DNA of 16,655 nucleotides from Chloroflexota bacterium (GCA_019240175.1 JAFAYS010000761.1:1-16655), one strand, 5' to 3'; positions 7,680 to 14,857 are shown, numbered from the stretch's first letter. Notes: generated from the sequence alone by a model not told the origin. Numbers and translations are program-made.

Positions 7680-7771
7680 AAGGACGGTAACCTGGCGATC
7701 GTAGCTCGGAAGAGCCTTAGACCCATGGTTTTGCGTGTTATAGCTTTCGCTATAGTTGCCCTGAATGCGTC
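7680..7771 (-). promoter_or_regulatory. Cyclic-di-GMP-I (GEMM-I) riboswitch aptamer
   Basis: Read on the - strand the segment carries the GEMM-I landmarks in order. AGGGCAA (7762-7756) comes first, then a stem TATAGC / GCTATA closed by a GAAA tetraloop (7754-7739). CACGCAAAACC follows, then an ACC-ATG-GGT mini-hairpin and CTAAGG. Last come a GCTC-TTCC-GAGC hairpin and GCCAGGTTACCG. Set against the Vc2 aptamer from memory, ACGCAAAGCC-UCC-GGC-CUAA is replaced by ACGCAAAACC-ATG-GGT-CTAA, a compensatory G-C to A-U change. The CCAU/AUGG pair is replaced by AAGG/CCTT. These paired changes argue for conserved structure. The motifs matching the ligand-contacting regions are present. A promoter ends about seven nt upstream. 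I see no clear expression platform (terminator or SD-sequestering helix) directly after it. The first gene downstream is the ECF sigma factor at 7356. Confidence 0.85.
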
Positions 7772-7777
7772 ACAATC

Positions 7778-7806
7778 ATTATAAGGATGCCCCGAGGCTT
7801 GCGCAA
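7778..7806 (-). promoter_or_regulatory. Promoter for the riboswitch-ECF transcription unit
   Basis: On the - strand TTGCGC (7801-7806) and a perfect TATAAT (7778-7783) are separated by 17 nt, which puts the start near 7771, at the 5' end of the aptamer. The -35 element lies in the palindrome TTGCGCAA (7799-7806). The -35 itself matches consensus in only three positions. Confidence 0.65.
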
Positions 7807-7900
7807 TAGTGTAGAAAGTTGAGGATTGGTTAAAATCGTCTCGGCTTGATCTTTTGCGCAGTTGATCGAGGCGAATACAATACACTTTAGCGCATCACAA

Positions 7901-7933
7901 AGCTGTAGCCCAGCCGAAGCCAGGCTACAAGCT
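7901..7933 (-). terminator. UUCG-capped hairpin after mutS
   Basis: On the - strand GTAGCCTGGC-TTCG-GCTGGGCTAC makes a ten-pair stem (two G-U pairs) with a C(UUCG)G tetraloop, extended by AGCT/AGCT with one bulge. Only a short T-run (GCTTTG) follows, so termination may be partial. It begins 36 nt beyond the mutS stop and separates mutS from the riboswitch unit. Positions 7807-7900 hold nothing else I can support. Confidence 0.65.
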
Positions 7934-7968
7934 TATGATTACGGGGAGATTACAATTTGACGTCAGAG

Positions 7969-10911
7969 CTACTCGGCAGACTGTGCGTCGAGGGCAAGGC
8001 GGGCCTGACGATGCAGATCATACAGCATCGTCAGCGCTTCGATCGGCGATAGCTCCTCAACGCGTAGCTCGCGCAGCATCTCGATGACCGGATGCTCAAC
8101 CTGCGCCGCGAAGAGCGAAAGCTGGATCTGCGGATCGGCTGCGCTGCCTTGCTGCATAATCCCGCGAATCCGCTGGCGCTCGGCTTTGTTGCTGCCTTCT
8201 AGCTCAGCCAGCAGCTGCTTGGCGCGCTGCACGACCACCTTGGGAATCCCGGCTAGCTCGGCCACATGCACGCCGTATGAGCGGTCGGCGGCACCCGGCA
8301 CAATCTTATGCAAAAAGACCACGTGGCCGTCGGCTTCCGTCACCTGGACGCTGTAGTTACGCACGCGCGGCAGCACCTGCGCCAGCTCCGTCAGCTCGTG
8401 GTAGTGTGTGGCAAAGAGCGTGCGCGCGCCCAGGCGTGGATTGTTATGCACATACTCCACCACTGCACGGGCGATCGCCAAGCCGTCATAGGTGCTGGTG
8501 CCGCGTCCGATCTCATCCAGCACGATCAGACTGCTGCGCGTGCTCTGCGCCAGAATACTCGCGGTCTCGGTCATCTCGACCATAAACGTGCTTTGGCCGG
8601 TCGCGATGTCGTCTTGCGCACCGATACGCGTAAAGATGCGATCGACCAGCCCGATCTCGGCGACGTCGGCGGGCACCCACGAGCCGATCTGCGCCAGCAG
8701 CACAATCAGTGCGACCTGCCGCAGATATGTGCTCTTGCCGCTCATGTTCGGCCCAGTGATCACCAGAATCTGCGTGCTGGTAGCGTCCATCTCGACGTCG
8801 TTGGCCACAAACGGCTGATCCAGCGTCTGCTCGACCACGGGGTGCCGCCCGCCCTCGATGCGCAGGATCGGATCTTCGGTCAGCGTTGGGCAGATGTAGC
8901 GCCCACGCACCGCGACGTCGGCCAGCGCGGCATACAGATCCAGCTCGGCTAGGCCACGCGCGGTCGCCAGCAGACGCGGCGCTTGCTGCGCGGTCATCGT
9001 CAGCACGCGCTTAAAGGCGTCGCGCTCTAGCTCGTTGAGCTTCTGCTCAGCCAGCAGCAAGATCGTCTCGTACTCGTCCAGCTCGGCGGTGCGGTAGCGC
9101 TCAGCGCCGACCAGCGTCTGCTTGCGGATGTACTCCGGCGGAATCTGCGACTCCGGCACGGCTTTAGAGATCTCGATATACCAGTTGAAGTTTTTGTTAT
9201 AGCCGACCTTGAGCGACTTAATGCCGGTACGCTCGATCTCGCGGCGCTCTAGATCGTTCATCCACTGGCGGGCCTCACTGCTGCGGTGAAGCAGTTCTTC
9301 GATCGCCGGATCGAAGCCGCGCCGAATCACGTTTTCGGCATCTTTGGGATTCCAGCCGCCCAGCAGCGCCGGCGGATTGTCGGCGATGGCGCGCTCCAAC
9401 AGCTTGGCGATATCGGTGCAGTCGTCGAGCGTGGTGCCGGCTGGCGCGGGCTGCGGCTGGCTGTCGTCGATCCCGTCGTCGAAAAGCTCCTCGTCGATCG
9501 CGAACTCTTCGTCGTTCTCAGCGATGCCGGCCTCGATTGGCTTGACCTCGGCGTGGCCTAGAATCGCATGCAGCTCCGGCAGCGCGCCCAGCGCCTCGCG
9601 TAGACGCACCAGATCGCGGGGCAGCGCGACGCCCTGCACGACGCGGTTGATCGTGCGCTCCATGTCGCCGATTTGTTTGAGCCGGGTGCGAACTTCGGCC
9701 CGTAGCAGCGCATCGTCTACAAAGCGCTTGATCGAGCTTTGGCGCTGCTGCAAGCGCTGAATGTCGAGCAGCGGCTGAGAGATCCAGCGCCGCAGCAGTC
9801 GCGCGCCCATCGGCGTTTTCGTTTGATCCAGCACATCGATCAGCGAGCCATGCTTGCGCCCGGTCGAGCTTTCGAGCAATTCGAGGTTGCGCCGCGTCTG
9901 CGGATCGAGGAACATAAATTCCTCGACGCTGTAGTAGCGCACGCCCGTCAGCTGCGAGACCGCCATGCGCTGGGTCTCGGTGAGATATTGGAGCATCGCG
10001 CCCGCTGCCCGCACAGCCAGCGGCTTGTCGTGCAGGCTGAAGCCCTGAAGCGAGCTGCTGCCAAACTGCTGCTTGAGCGCATCGCGGGTGGTCTGCACGT
10101 CCCAGCGCCAGGACGACCACGGCGTTACGCGGCCTTGCGTCCACTCGCCGCTGGCCTCCTGCCCATCGACTTTGCGGGCGACGCGCTCGTGGGGCAGCAG
10201 ACGCTCGCGCTCTTCGCGGTGCATGGGCTGAAGATCTTGCGCCAGTCGTGTATTCTTAGGCTGAAGCATAGCCGGACGCGCCTGTTCGTCGTCGGAGACC
10301 AGAATCTCGGCGGGATGTAGCCGCGTGATCTCGCCTTCCAGCCGCAGCAGCGCCTTCGCGCCTTCTAGCTCGGTGGCGGCAAACTCGCCGGTGGAAATAT
10401 CGGTGTAGGCCAGGCCAACCTTGCCCCGCTCGATGATCACCGCGACCAGATAGTTGTTGCTGCGCGCATCGATCAGCGACGGCTCGACCAGTGTGCCCGG
10501 CGTAAGCACGCGCACCACCTCGCGATCGACCATGCCCTTCTGCGTCGATTTGTCGCGCATCATGTCGGAGCGCTGATACACGCTCTTGGTCCGCGTATCG
10601 GTCTGCATAGCCTCGGTAGTCGAGGTTTGCTCAGCGATCGCGACGCGATAGCCGAGCTGCAGCAGGCGCTGGACATAATTTTCGACGGCATGGTAGGGCA
10701 CGCCGGCCATCGGCACGCCATCGCCGCCCTTGGTCGCGTGGTTGCGCCGCGTCAGCGTAACGTCGAGCGTGGCCGCCAGCAGCTTGGCGTCTTCTTCAAA
10801 GGTCTCGTAGAAATCGCCGAGCCGCCAGAAGAGAATCGTGTCGGGATACTGGGCTTTTACCTGGCGGTACTGCCGCATCATCGGGGTGAGCTGCTCGTTA
10901 CTGATTGTCAT
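7969..10911 (-). CDS. mutS: DNA mismatch repair protein MutS
   Basis: A 980-residue MutS, longer than the usual roughly 850-900. It binds mismatches and, with ATP, recruits MutL and the sliding clamp. The mismatch-reading Phe-x-Glu is F34-Y-E36 in GDFYETF. The ATPase domain has Walker A GPNMSGKST (720-728), STFMVEMTE (774-782), Walker B LIVLDEIGRGTS (795-806) and THYHEL (835-840). The C-terminus carries QLSLF (930-934), matching the beta-clamp-binding consensus QL[SD]LF. Two segments explain the extra length: residues about 96-125 in the connector region before VDREVVRVLTPGT, and an acidic stretch at about 458-494 in the core. The ATG at 10911 has GGAG six nt upstream. The gene is alone on its strand here, with no adjacent mutL. 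Confidence 0.98.
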   Translation of the reverse strand: MTISNEQLTPMMRQYRQVKAQYPDTILFWRLGDFYETFEEDAKLLAATLDVTLTRRNHATKGGDGVPMAGVPYHAVENYVQRLLQLGYRVAIAEQTSTTEAMQTDTRTKSVYQRSDMMRDKSTQKGMVDREVVRVLTPGTLVEPSLIDARSNNYLVAVIIERGKVGLAYTDISTGEFAATELEGAKALLRLEGEITRLHPAEILVSDDEQARPAMLQPKNTRLAQDLQPMHREERERLLPHERVARKVDGQEASGEWTQGRVTPWSSWRWDVQTTRDALKQQFGSSSLQGFSLHDKPLAVRAAGAMLQYLTETQRMAVSQLTGVRYYSVEEFMFLDPQTRRNLELLESSTGRKHGSLIDVLDQTKTPMGARLLRRWISQPLLDIQRLQQRQSSIKRFVDDALLRAEVRTRLKQIGDMERTINRVVQGVALPRDLVRLREALGALPELHAILGHAEVKPIEAGIAENDEEFAIDEELFDDGIDDSQPQPAPAGTTLDDCTDIAKLLERAIADNPPALLGGWNPKDAENVIRRGFDPAIEELLHRSSEARQWMNDLERREIERTGIKSLKVGYNKNFNWYIEISKAVPESQIPPEYIRKQTLVGAERYRTAELDEYETILLLAEQKLNELERDAFKRVLTMTAQQAPRLLATARGLAELDLYAALADVAVRGRYICPTLTEDPILRIEGGRHPVVEQTLDQPFVANDVEMDATSTQILVITGPNMSGKSTYLRQVALIVLLAQIGSWVPADVAEIGLVDRIFTRIGAQDDIATGQSTFMVEMTETASILAQSTRSSLIVLDEIGRGTSTYDGLAIARAVVEYVHNNPRLGARTLFATHYHELTELAQVLPRVRNYSVQVTEADGHVVFLHKIVPGAADRSYGVHVAELAGIPKVVVQRAKQLLAELEGSNKAERQRIRGIMQQGSAADPQIQLSLFAAQVEHPVIEMLRELRVEELSPIEALTMLYDLHRQARLALDAQSAE

Positions 10912-10986
10912 GCTTTACTCCGGCTCATTTCATGGTGCTGTGTGCGCTCACGCGCTATCAACAAAATCGGGCTGAGACCGCGATTC

Positions 10987-11014
10987 TTGACCGTTTAGGA
11001 GGTGGCGCTATTAT
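10987..11014 (+). promoter_or_regulatory. Possible rightward promoter for the lipoprotein gene
   Basis: TTGACC (10987-10992) and TATTAT (11009-11014) are separated by 16 nt, each 5 of 6 to consensus. The -10 coincides with the mutS -10 on the other strand, so the two would exclude each other if both are real. Confidence 0.4.
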
Positions 11015-11018
11015 ACCA
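11010..11018 (-). promoter_or_regulatory. Extended -10 promoter for mutS
   Basis: On the - strand TGG-TATAAT is a perfect extended -10 (TGnTATAAT), with a start expected near 11003 and a leader of about 90 nt to the mutS ATG. No good -35 is present, which is usual for extended -10 promoters. Confidence 0.6.
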
Positions 11019-11041
11019 TAGGGTGTCGCAAGTAGAATAGA

Positions 11042-11073
11042 TGTTCCACAAACTGTCCACAATTTGGGGATAA
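11042..11073. promoter_or_regulatory. Cluster of three DnaA-box-like 9-mers
   Basis: TGTTCCACA (11042-11050, + strand, 7 of 9 to TTATCCACA), CTGTCCACA (11053-11061, +, 7 of 9) and TTATCCCCA (11065-11073, - strand, 8 of 9). Their starts are 11 and 12 bp apart, about one helical turn each. They sit upstream of the mutS -10. No AT-rich unwinding region or dnaA gene is seen, so this is more likely a regulatory or titration site than an origin. Confidence 0.4.
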
Positions 11074-11123
11074 GTTTTGCGGAGTGAGTCGAGCGAGGCC
11101 GGATCGTGCGTTACTATGGGCTG

Positions 11124-11132
11124 TGATACAAT
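11124..11132 (+). promoter_or_regulatory. Extended -10 promoter candidate for the lipoprotein gene
   Basis: TGA-TACAAT fits the extended -10 pattern (TGn plus 5 of 6 to TATAAT). It would start transcription near 11139, about 33 nt before the ATG. No convincing -35 is seen. Confidence 0.45.
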
Positions 11133-11171
11133 AAAAAACCCCGGTTTCTCCATTGCTTAAGGAGCAGGTTC

Positions 11172-11996
11172 ATGGCCTGGACGTTGTGGCGATTGGTTGG
11201 TCTATTGGTGTTGGTGTTGGGTCTGGTGGCGTGCGACGTCGGCGATCTCAAAACGCAGCGCCCATCCTCACAGCCGATCACTGGCTCGGTAGAGATCGCT
11301 ACGACGGGCGGCGAAGAGACCTGGAAGCAGGTTGATCCGGCGATGGATCTGCGCACGATGCGCCTTTCCGCCGACTCGGCCTCCGGCTATGTGACGGTGG
11401 TGCGCTTTGATCCCAAGGCCTACCGCGTCAGCGTTAAGTATGATGTTGCCAATGCCGGCTCGCTCAAAGAATGGTTCAGTGCGCTCAAGCCGCTGGTGAT
11501 GATCAACGGTGGCTACTTCGACGAGCAGGGCCGCGCCACGGCGCTGGTGATCTTTGACGGCATCCGGCGCGGCGAGTCCTACGAAGGCTTCGGCGGGATG
11601 GTCGTGATCAACGAGCAGGGCCAGTTCGAGCTGCGCTCACTGCGGCAGCAGCCCTTCGATCCCAACGAGAATATTCAGCAGGCCATGCAGTCCGCGCCGA
11701 TGCTGATCCAGCCTGGCGGCCAGGTTTCGGAGCTTGAGCCGGATCAAGATCGTTCGCGGCGCACCGTGATCGGGCGTGACACACAGGGGCGGATTCTGCT
11801 GCTCGTGAGCGACGTGCCCTCGTTCACGCTGCCGGAGCTAGCCAAAGCGCTCAAAAGCTCGGATCTCGACTTGGATGCCGCGCTCAATCTGGACGGCGGA
11901 CGCTCGACCGGCCTGTTCCTCAAGACCGACGCCGCCAGCGTCTCGATCGATTCCTACGAAAAGCTGCCGCTGGTGCTGAGCGTCGCAGCGCAGTAG
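11172..11996 (+). CDS. Lipoprotein with phosphodiester glycosidase (NAGPA-type) domain
   Basis: A 274-residue exported protein. The signal peptide is MAWTLWRLVGLLVLVLGLVA, followed by Cys21. The lipobox LVAC predicts lipid attachment and residence on the outer face of the membrane. The rest matches the NAGPA/phosphodiester glycosidase family: VMINGGYFDEQG (about 109-120), a central SAPMLIQPGG (174-183), RRTVIGRDTQGRILLLVSD (196-214), and LNLDGGRSTGLFL (238-250). Members cleave sugar phosphodiester bonds in animals; bacterial ones act on cell-wall glycopolymers or have unknown substrates. The substrate here cannot be read. AAGGAG (11159-11164) lies seven nt before the ATG. The arginase-like gene follows after 28 nt, suggesting a two-gene operon. 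Confidence 0.9.
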   Translation: MAWTLWRLVGLLVLVLGLVACDVGDLKTQRPSSQPITGSVEIATTGGEETWKQVDPAMDLRTMRLSADSASGYVTVVRFDPKAYRVSVKYDVANAGSLKEWFSALKPLVMINGGYFDEQGRATALVIFDGIRRGESYEGFGGMVVINEQGQFELRSLRQQPFDPNENIQQAMQSAPMLIQPGGQVSELEPDQDRSRRTVIGRDTQGRILLLVSDVPSFTLPELAKALKSSDLDLDAALNLDGGRSTGLFLKTDAASVSIDSYEKLPLVLSVAAQ

Positions 11997-12024
11997 CGCG
12001 ACCGACACAAGGAGATCGCAGTTT

Positions 12025-12936
12025 ATGACTCGCACGCTGGCCCTGATCGGTGCTCCATCCAGCGCAGGCGCGCACTATCCCGGCCAGGAAAAAGCGCCTC
12101 GCTATCTGCGCGCTGCCGGTTTGATCGCCAGTCTCCAAGCTGCGGGATTGACCGTGGTTGACTATGGCGACATACCTGAGGCGCGCTGTGTTGTCAGGCG
12201 TGAGCCGCGCTCTATGGCCAGTGTCGATGCGGTGATCCAGGTGGCGCGGCAGCTTGCTGATCGTGTAGCAGACGCGCTTGAGCAGCACCACACGCCGCTC
12301 GTGATCGGCGGCGATTGCAGCATCTCGCTCGGTGTTGTCTCGGGCTTTGTGCAGCAGCGCGAAGATCTGGCGCTCTTGTATTTGGATGGCGGCGTCGATA
12401 TCACAACACCGGCAACCTATCGCATCGGCGCGCTGGACTCGATGGGAATGGCGCACTTGGTGGCCGAGGCGGGCGCGATTGAGGCGCTGAGCCGGATCGG
12501 GCCGCGCTACCCGCTGCTGCCGGGCACCCGAATCCTGCCGTTTGGCTACATCCCTGGCGAGCCCCGCGAGCAAGAAGCGGCGATTCTTGCGCGGCATGGG
12601 ATTCAAGGCTTTCCTGTCGAGGTTGTGCGTGGCAATGCTCAGGCTGCTGCGATCGAGGCGCGCCGCCGGCTTGAAGCGATGGCCGTGCAGTTTGTGATCC
12701 ACTTTGATGTCGACGTGCTGGATTTTGTTGATTTCCCGATCGCCGATGTGCTTCAGCCGCAGCCGGGCCTGACGCTGGCAGAAGCGATCGATGCGCTCAA
12801 GGTCTTTGCGGCAAGCCCGCATTTCGCAGGCATGATCATCACCGAGTTCAATCCCGATCATGCCGACGCCGAGGGCGAGCTGGCGGCAACGTTTATTGAA
12901 GCGCTGGCGCAAATCCTGGCTGAAATCCCAAAATAA
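12025..12936 (+). CDS. Arginase/ureohydrolase-fold protein with altered metal site
   Basis: A 303-residue protein of normal ureohydrolase length. Family landmarks are LVIGGDCSISLG (92-103), LLYLDGGVDI (117-126), IHFDVDVLDF (225-234) and TEFNPDHAD (273-281). In active arginases and agmatinases the binuclear Mn centre uses the His of GGDHS, the Asp-His-Asp of DAHxD and the two Asp of SxDxDxxDP. Here the first His is Cys98 and the middle His is Gly123, while Asp97, Asp121, Asp125, Asp228 and Asp230 remain. GGDCS is seen in some family members; losing both histidines suggests a changed or lost metal centre. Amidinohydrolase activity should therefore not be assumed. AAGGAG (12009-12014) precedes the ATG by ten nt. 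No terminator hairpin is seen after the stop. Confidence 0.88.
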   Translation: MTRTLALIGAPSSAGAHYPGQEKAPRYLRAAGLIASLQAAGLTVVDYGDIPEARCVVRREPRSMASVDAVIQVARQLADRVADALEQHHTPLVIGGDCSISLGVVSGFVQQREDLALLYLDGGVDITTPATYRIGALDSMGMAHLVAEAGAIEALSRIGPRYPLLPGTRILPFGYIPGEPREQEAAILARHGIQGFPVEVVRGNAQAAAIEARRRLEAMAVQFVIHFDVDVLDFVDFPIADVLQPQPGLTLAEAIDALKVFAASPHFAGMIITEFNPDHADAEGELAATFIEALAQILAEIPK

Positions 12937-13019
12937 ACCAAAGATCAGTCAAAAATTAGAACTTAGGTTTTGAATCACTCAACGATTGGTTCCGGATCGA
13001 TCGAGGACCTGATAATTAG

Positions 13020-13048
13020 TTGACAAAGCAATGAGTTTAGGGTATTGT
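13020..13048 (+). promoter_or_regulatory. Promoter for the M23 peptidase gene
   Basis: A perfect TTGACA (13020-13025), 17-nt spacer and TATTGT (13043-13048, 4 of 6). The expected start near 13055 gives a leader of about 89 nt to the TTG start. It isolates the peptidase gene from the arginase-like gene upstream. Confidence 0.7.
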
Positions 13049-13129
13049 AGCGCCACAAACGTGCCATGCCGCCCGTTTGGTTCGTAGACACGGTACCGTT
13101 ATTCCGGTCACTACGAGCAGGATTTACCC

Positions 13130-13136
13130 AAGGAGG
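13130..13136 (+). promoter_or_regulatory. Strong Shine-Dalgarno that sets the TTG start
   Basis: AAGGAGG lies seven nt before an in-frame TTG at 13144. The upstream in-frame ATG at 13066 has no Shine-Dalgarno and lies only about 11 nt from the predicted transcript start, so translation should begin at the TTG. Confidence 0.85.
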
Positions 13137-13143
13137 ATCGTAT

Positions 13144-14736
13144 TTGAGCGCGCAGCCCCACGACCGGGTATCGCAACTAGACCATGTGCCGGTCTTAGAC
13201 GATCCAGCGTTTTTAGCTCATAAGCGTCCACGGCTCCCCCTCTACTTTTTTCGCCGCCAACGCTCCGCAACTCAGAATGCCTGGTCGGTGCTTGATCAGG
13301 TCAAGCACGGCACGTCCAAGCCTGCTCCGCTCGCGCCGCTGCCACAGCAGCCGCGCCGCCAGCTGCGCCAAACGCTGAAGCGCATGCCGCGCCGTTTCAT
13401 CGGCCATAGCGTGGTGCTGAGTCTGGTGCTGGCCGTGATCGCAACCGGTGGCCTGCCGGATGTGACGCTGGGCATGGACTGGACGCAGGGGGCGACGATC
13501 GCGACCGACCATGTTGAAAGTGTCGCGCAGGTCGAGCAGCATGTGGGCGTAGCAGCGCCGCAGGTGATCGCCGACACGGTGGCCCTCAACCAAACGCCAG
13601 AACACGCTAACGATGCGATCGCGCCGTCGCTGCTGCCGCGACAGGTAGCCGTCGGCTCCGCATTCGTTGCTAATCATAAAGTTGCTCCCGGCGAGAAGCT
13701 GGGCGAGATTGCGCAGCGCTATAACGTCTCGGTCGGCACGCTGATCGCGGCCAACGATATCGACGTCAAGCTGCTGCCGATCGGCCAGGAGTTGCGCATC
13801 CCGCGTGTTTCGGGCCTGCCGCACAAAGTTGTCGACGGCGAGACCGTCGAAAGTATCGCCGAGGTTTATAACGTTCCGGTCACCTCGATCCGCTTCTTTC
13901 CCGCCAATAATCTGGGCAATGGTCGCGCGCTGAAAGCCGACGAAGAAATCTATATTCCGGGCGGCACCGCGATCGGCAATGGCCCGACCGAGGCCGAGGC
14001 TTCCGAGGCGACCGCGATGCCGGTCGGCTCTGTGCTCGACGACGATACGCGTATTCGCAACGGTCCCAGCACGGAGTACGAGCGGATCGCCAAGCTGCCG
14101 GCGGATGCGCAGGTAGCGCTGGTTGGTCGCCACGAGAACTGGTTCCAGATCCGCACCGCTAACGGCACCGAGGGCTGGATCGCCGCCGATCTGTTGGGTG
14201 TTGGCGATGGTATCGCGGATCAGGTGCCGACGATCATCGAGATTCCGCCGCTGCCGACGCCGGAGCCCACGCCCGCGCCCGCCGAGCCGCAGGCGACGCC
14301 GGAGCCCACGCCCGCGCCGACGCCCAAGCCGCAGCCAGCCAATCGCTGGGTCTGGCCGACGGTTGGTGATCTGACCTCAGGCTTTGGCTATCGTAACTTC
14401 AAGGTCGGTACCTTCCACAACGGCATCGACATCGCCAATCGCAAGAACACTATCATCCGGGCGGCGCGCTCAGGCCGTGTGATTGCGGCGGGCTGGTGCA
14501 GCGGCTACGGCTACTGTGTCAAGATCAACCATGGCGACGGCTTTGTGACCGAGTACGGGCATATGGCCTCGCAGCCGAGCGTCCGAAACGGCCAGTACGT
14601 CAACGCCGGCGATCGAATCGGGCTGATGGGCAGCACCTTTGATCGCAAGGGCGGCGGCTATTCGACCGGCGTTCACCTGCACTTCACAGTTAAGCGCAAC
14701 GGCGCGGCGGTCAATCCCATGCGCTACTTGCCCTAG
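13144..14736 (+). CDS. M23 family murein peptidase with LysM and SH3b domains
   Basis: A 530-residue envelope protein. After a basic, Pro-rich cytoplasmic stretch of about 84 residues comes one membrane helix (about 85-105, FIGHSVVLSLVLAVIATGG). Two LysM modules bind peptidoglycan (about 178-221, APGEKLGEIAQRYNVSVGTL; about 227-272, VDGETVESIAEVYNVPVTSI). An SH3b domain follows (about 294-352, ending TEGWIAADLLG), then a Pro/Thr linker (367-398). The M23 LytM-type peptidase lies at about 401-530. Its zinc and catalytic residues are present: H425 and D429 in HNGIDIA, H473 in GHM, and H511/H513 in HLHF. It should therefore be an active endopeptidase cleaving peptidoglycan cross-bridges, anchored N-terminally to the membrane. 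It has its own promoter and a terminator follows, so it is probably monocistronic. The TTG start is supported by an AAGGAGG site. Confidence 0.93.
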   Translation: MSAQPHDRVSQLDHVPVLDDPAFLAHKRPRLPLYFFRRQRSATQNAWSVLDQVKHGTSKPAPLAPLPQQPRRQLRQTLKRMPRRFIGHSVVLSLVLAVIATGGLPDVTLGMDWTQGATIATDHVESVAQVEQHVGVAAPQVIADTVALNQTPEHANDAIAPSLLPRQVAVGSAFVANHKVAPGEKLGEIAQRYNVSVGTLIAANDIDVKLLPIGQELRIPRVSGLPHKVVDGETVESIAEVYNVPVTSIRFFPANNLGNGRALKADEEIYIPGGTAIGNGPTEAEASEATAMPVGSVLDDDTRIRNGPSTEYERIAKLPADAQVALVGRHENWFQIRTANGTEGWIAADLLGVGDGIADQVPTIIEIPPLPTPEPTPAPAEPQATPEPTPAPTPKPQPANRWVWPTVGDLTSGFGYRNFKVGTFHNGIDIANRKNTIIRAARSGRVIAAGWCSGYGYCVKINHGDGFVTEYGHMASQPSVRNGQYVNAGDRIGLMGSTFDRKGGGYSTGVHLHFTVKRNGAAVNPMRYLP

Positions 14737-14760
14737 CGCTTCCACAAGTCTTGATGATCT

Positions 14761-14790
14761 GGGCTGGCTATGTGCCAGCCCTCTTGTTTT
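14761..14790 (+). terminator. Intrinsic terminator after the M23 peptidase gene
   Basis: A perfect GGGCTGGC (14761-14768) / GCCAGCCC (14774-14781) stem with loop TATGT, followed by TCTTGTTTT. It begins 25 nt after the stop codon. Confidence 0.9.
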
Positions 14791-14823
14791 GCACGACACC
14801 ACGTAGCAAAACCGCCGCCGGAT

Positions 14824-14832
14824 TGGTATACT
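14824..14832 (+). promoter_or_regulatory. Extended -10 promoter candidate for the membrane glycosyltransferase gene
   Basis: TGG-TATACT matches the extended -10 pattern (5 of 6 in the hexamer). No clear -35 is present. A start near 14839 would place the inverted repeat at 14858-14933 in the 5' leader. Confidence 0.4.
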
Positions 14833-14857
14833 TAGCCCTTCAAGCGGGGAAGAACAA

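Noticed and set aside
7673..7885. 70-codon - strand open frame starting at GTG 7885
   Set aside because: It overlaps the promoter and the whole riboswitch aptamer, lacks a ribosome site and has an unremarkable sequence; the RNA explanation is better.
8308..10320. Several + strand open frames inside mutS
   Set aside because: They are antisense shadows of a full-length, motif-complete MutS and have no ribosome sites.
11042..11073. DnaA-box cluster as a chromosomal origin
   Set aside because: No dnaA, dnaN or gyrase gene nearby, no AT-rich unwinding tract, and only three imperfect boxes.
13066..13143. ATG at 13066 as start of the M23 peptidase
   Set aside because: No Shine-Dalgarno; it lies almost at the predicted transcript start, whereas TTG 13144 has AAGGAGG at ideal spacing.
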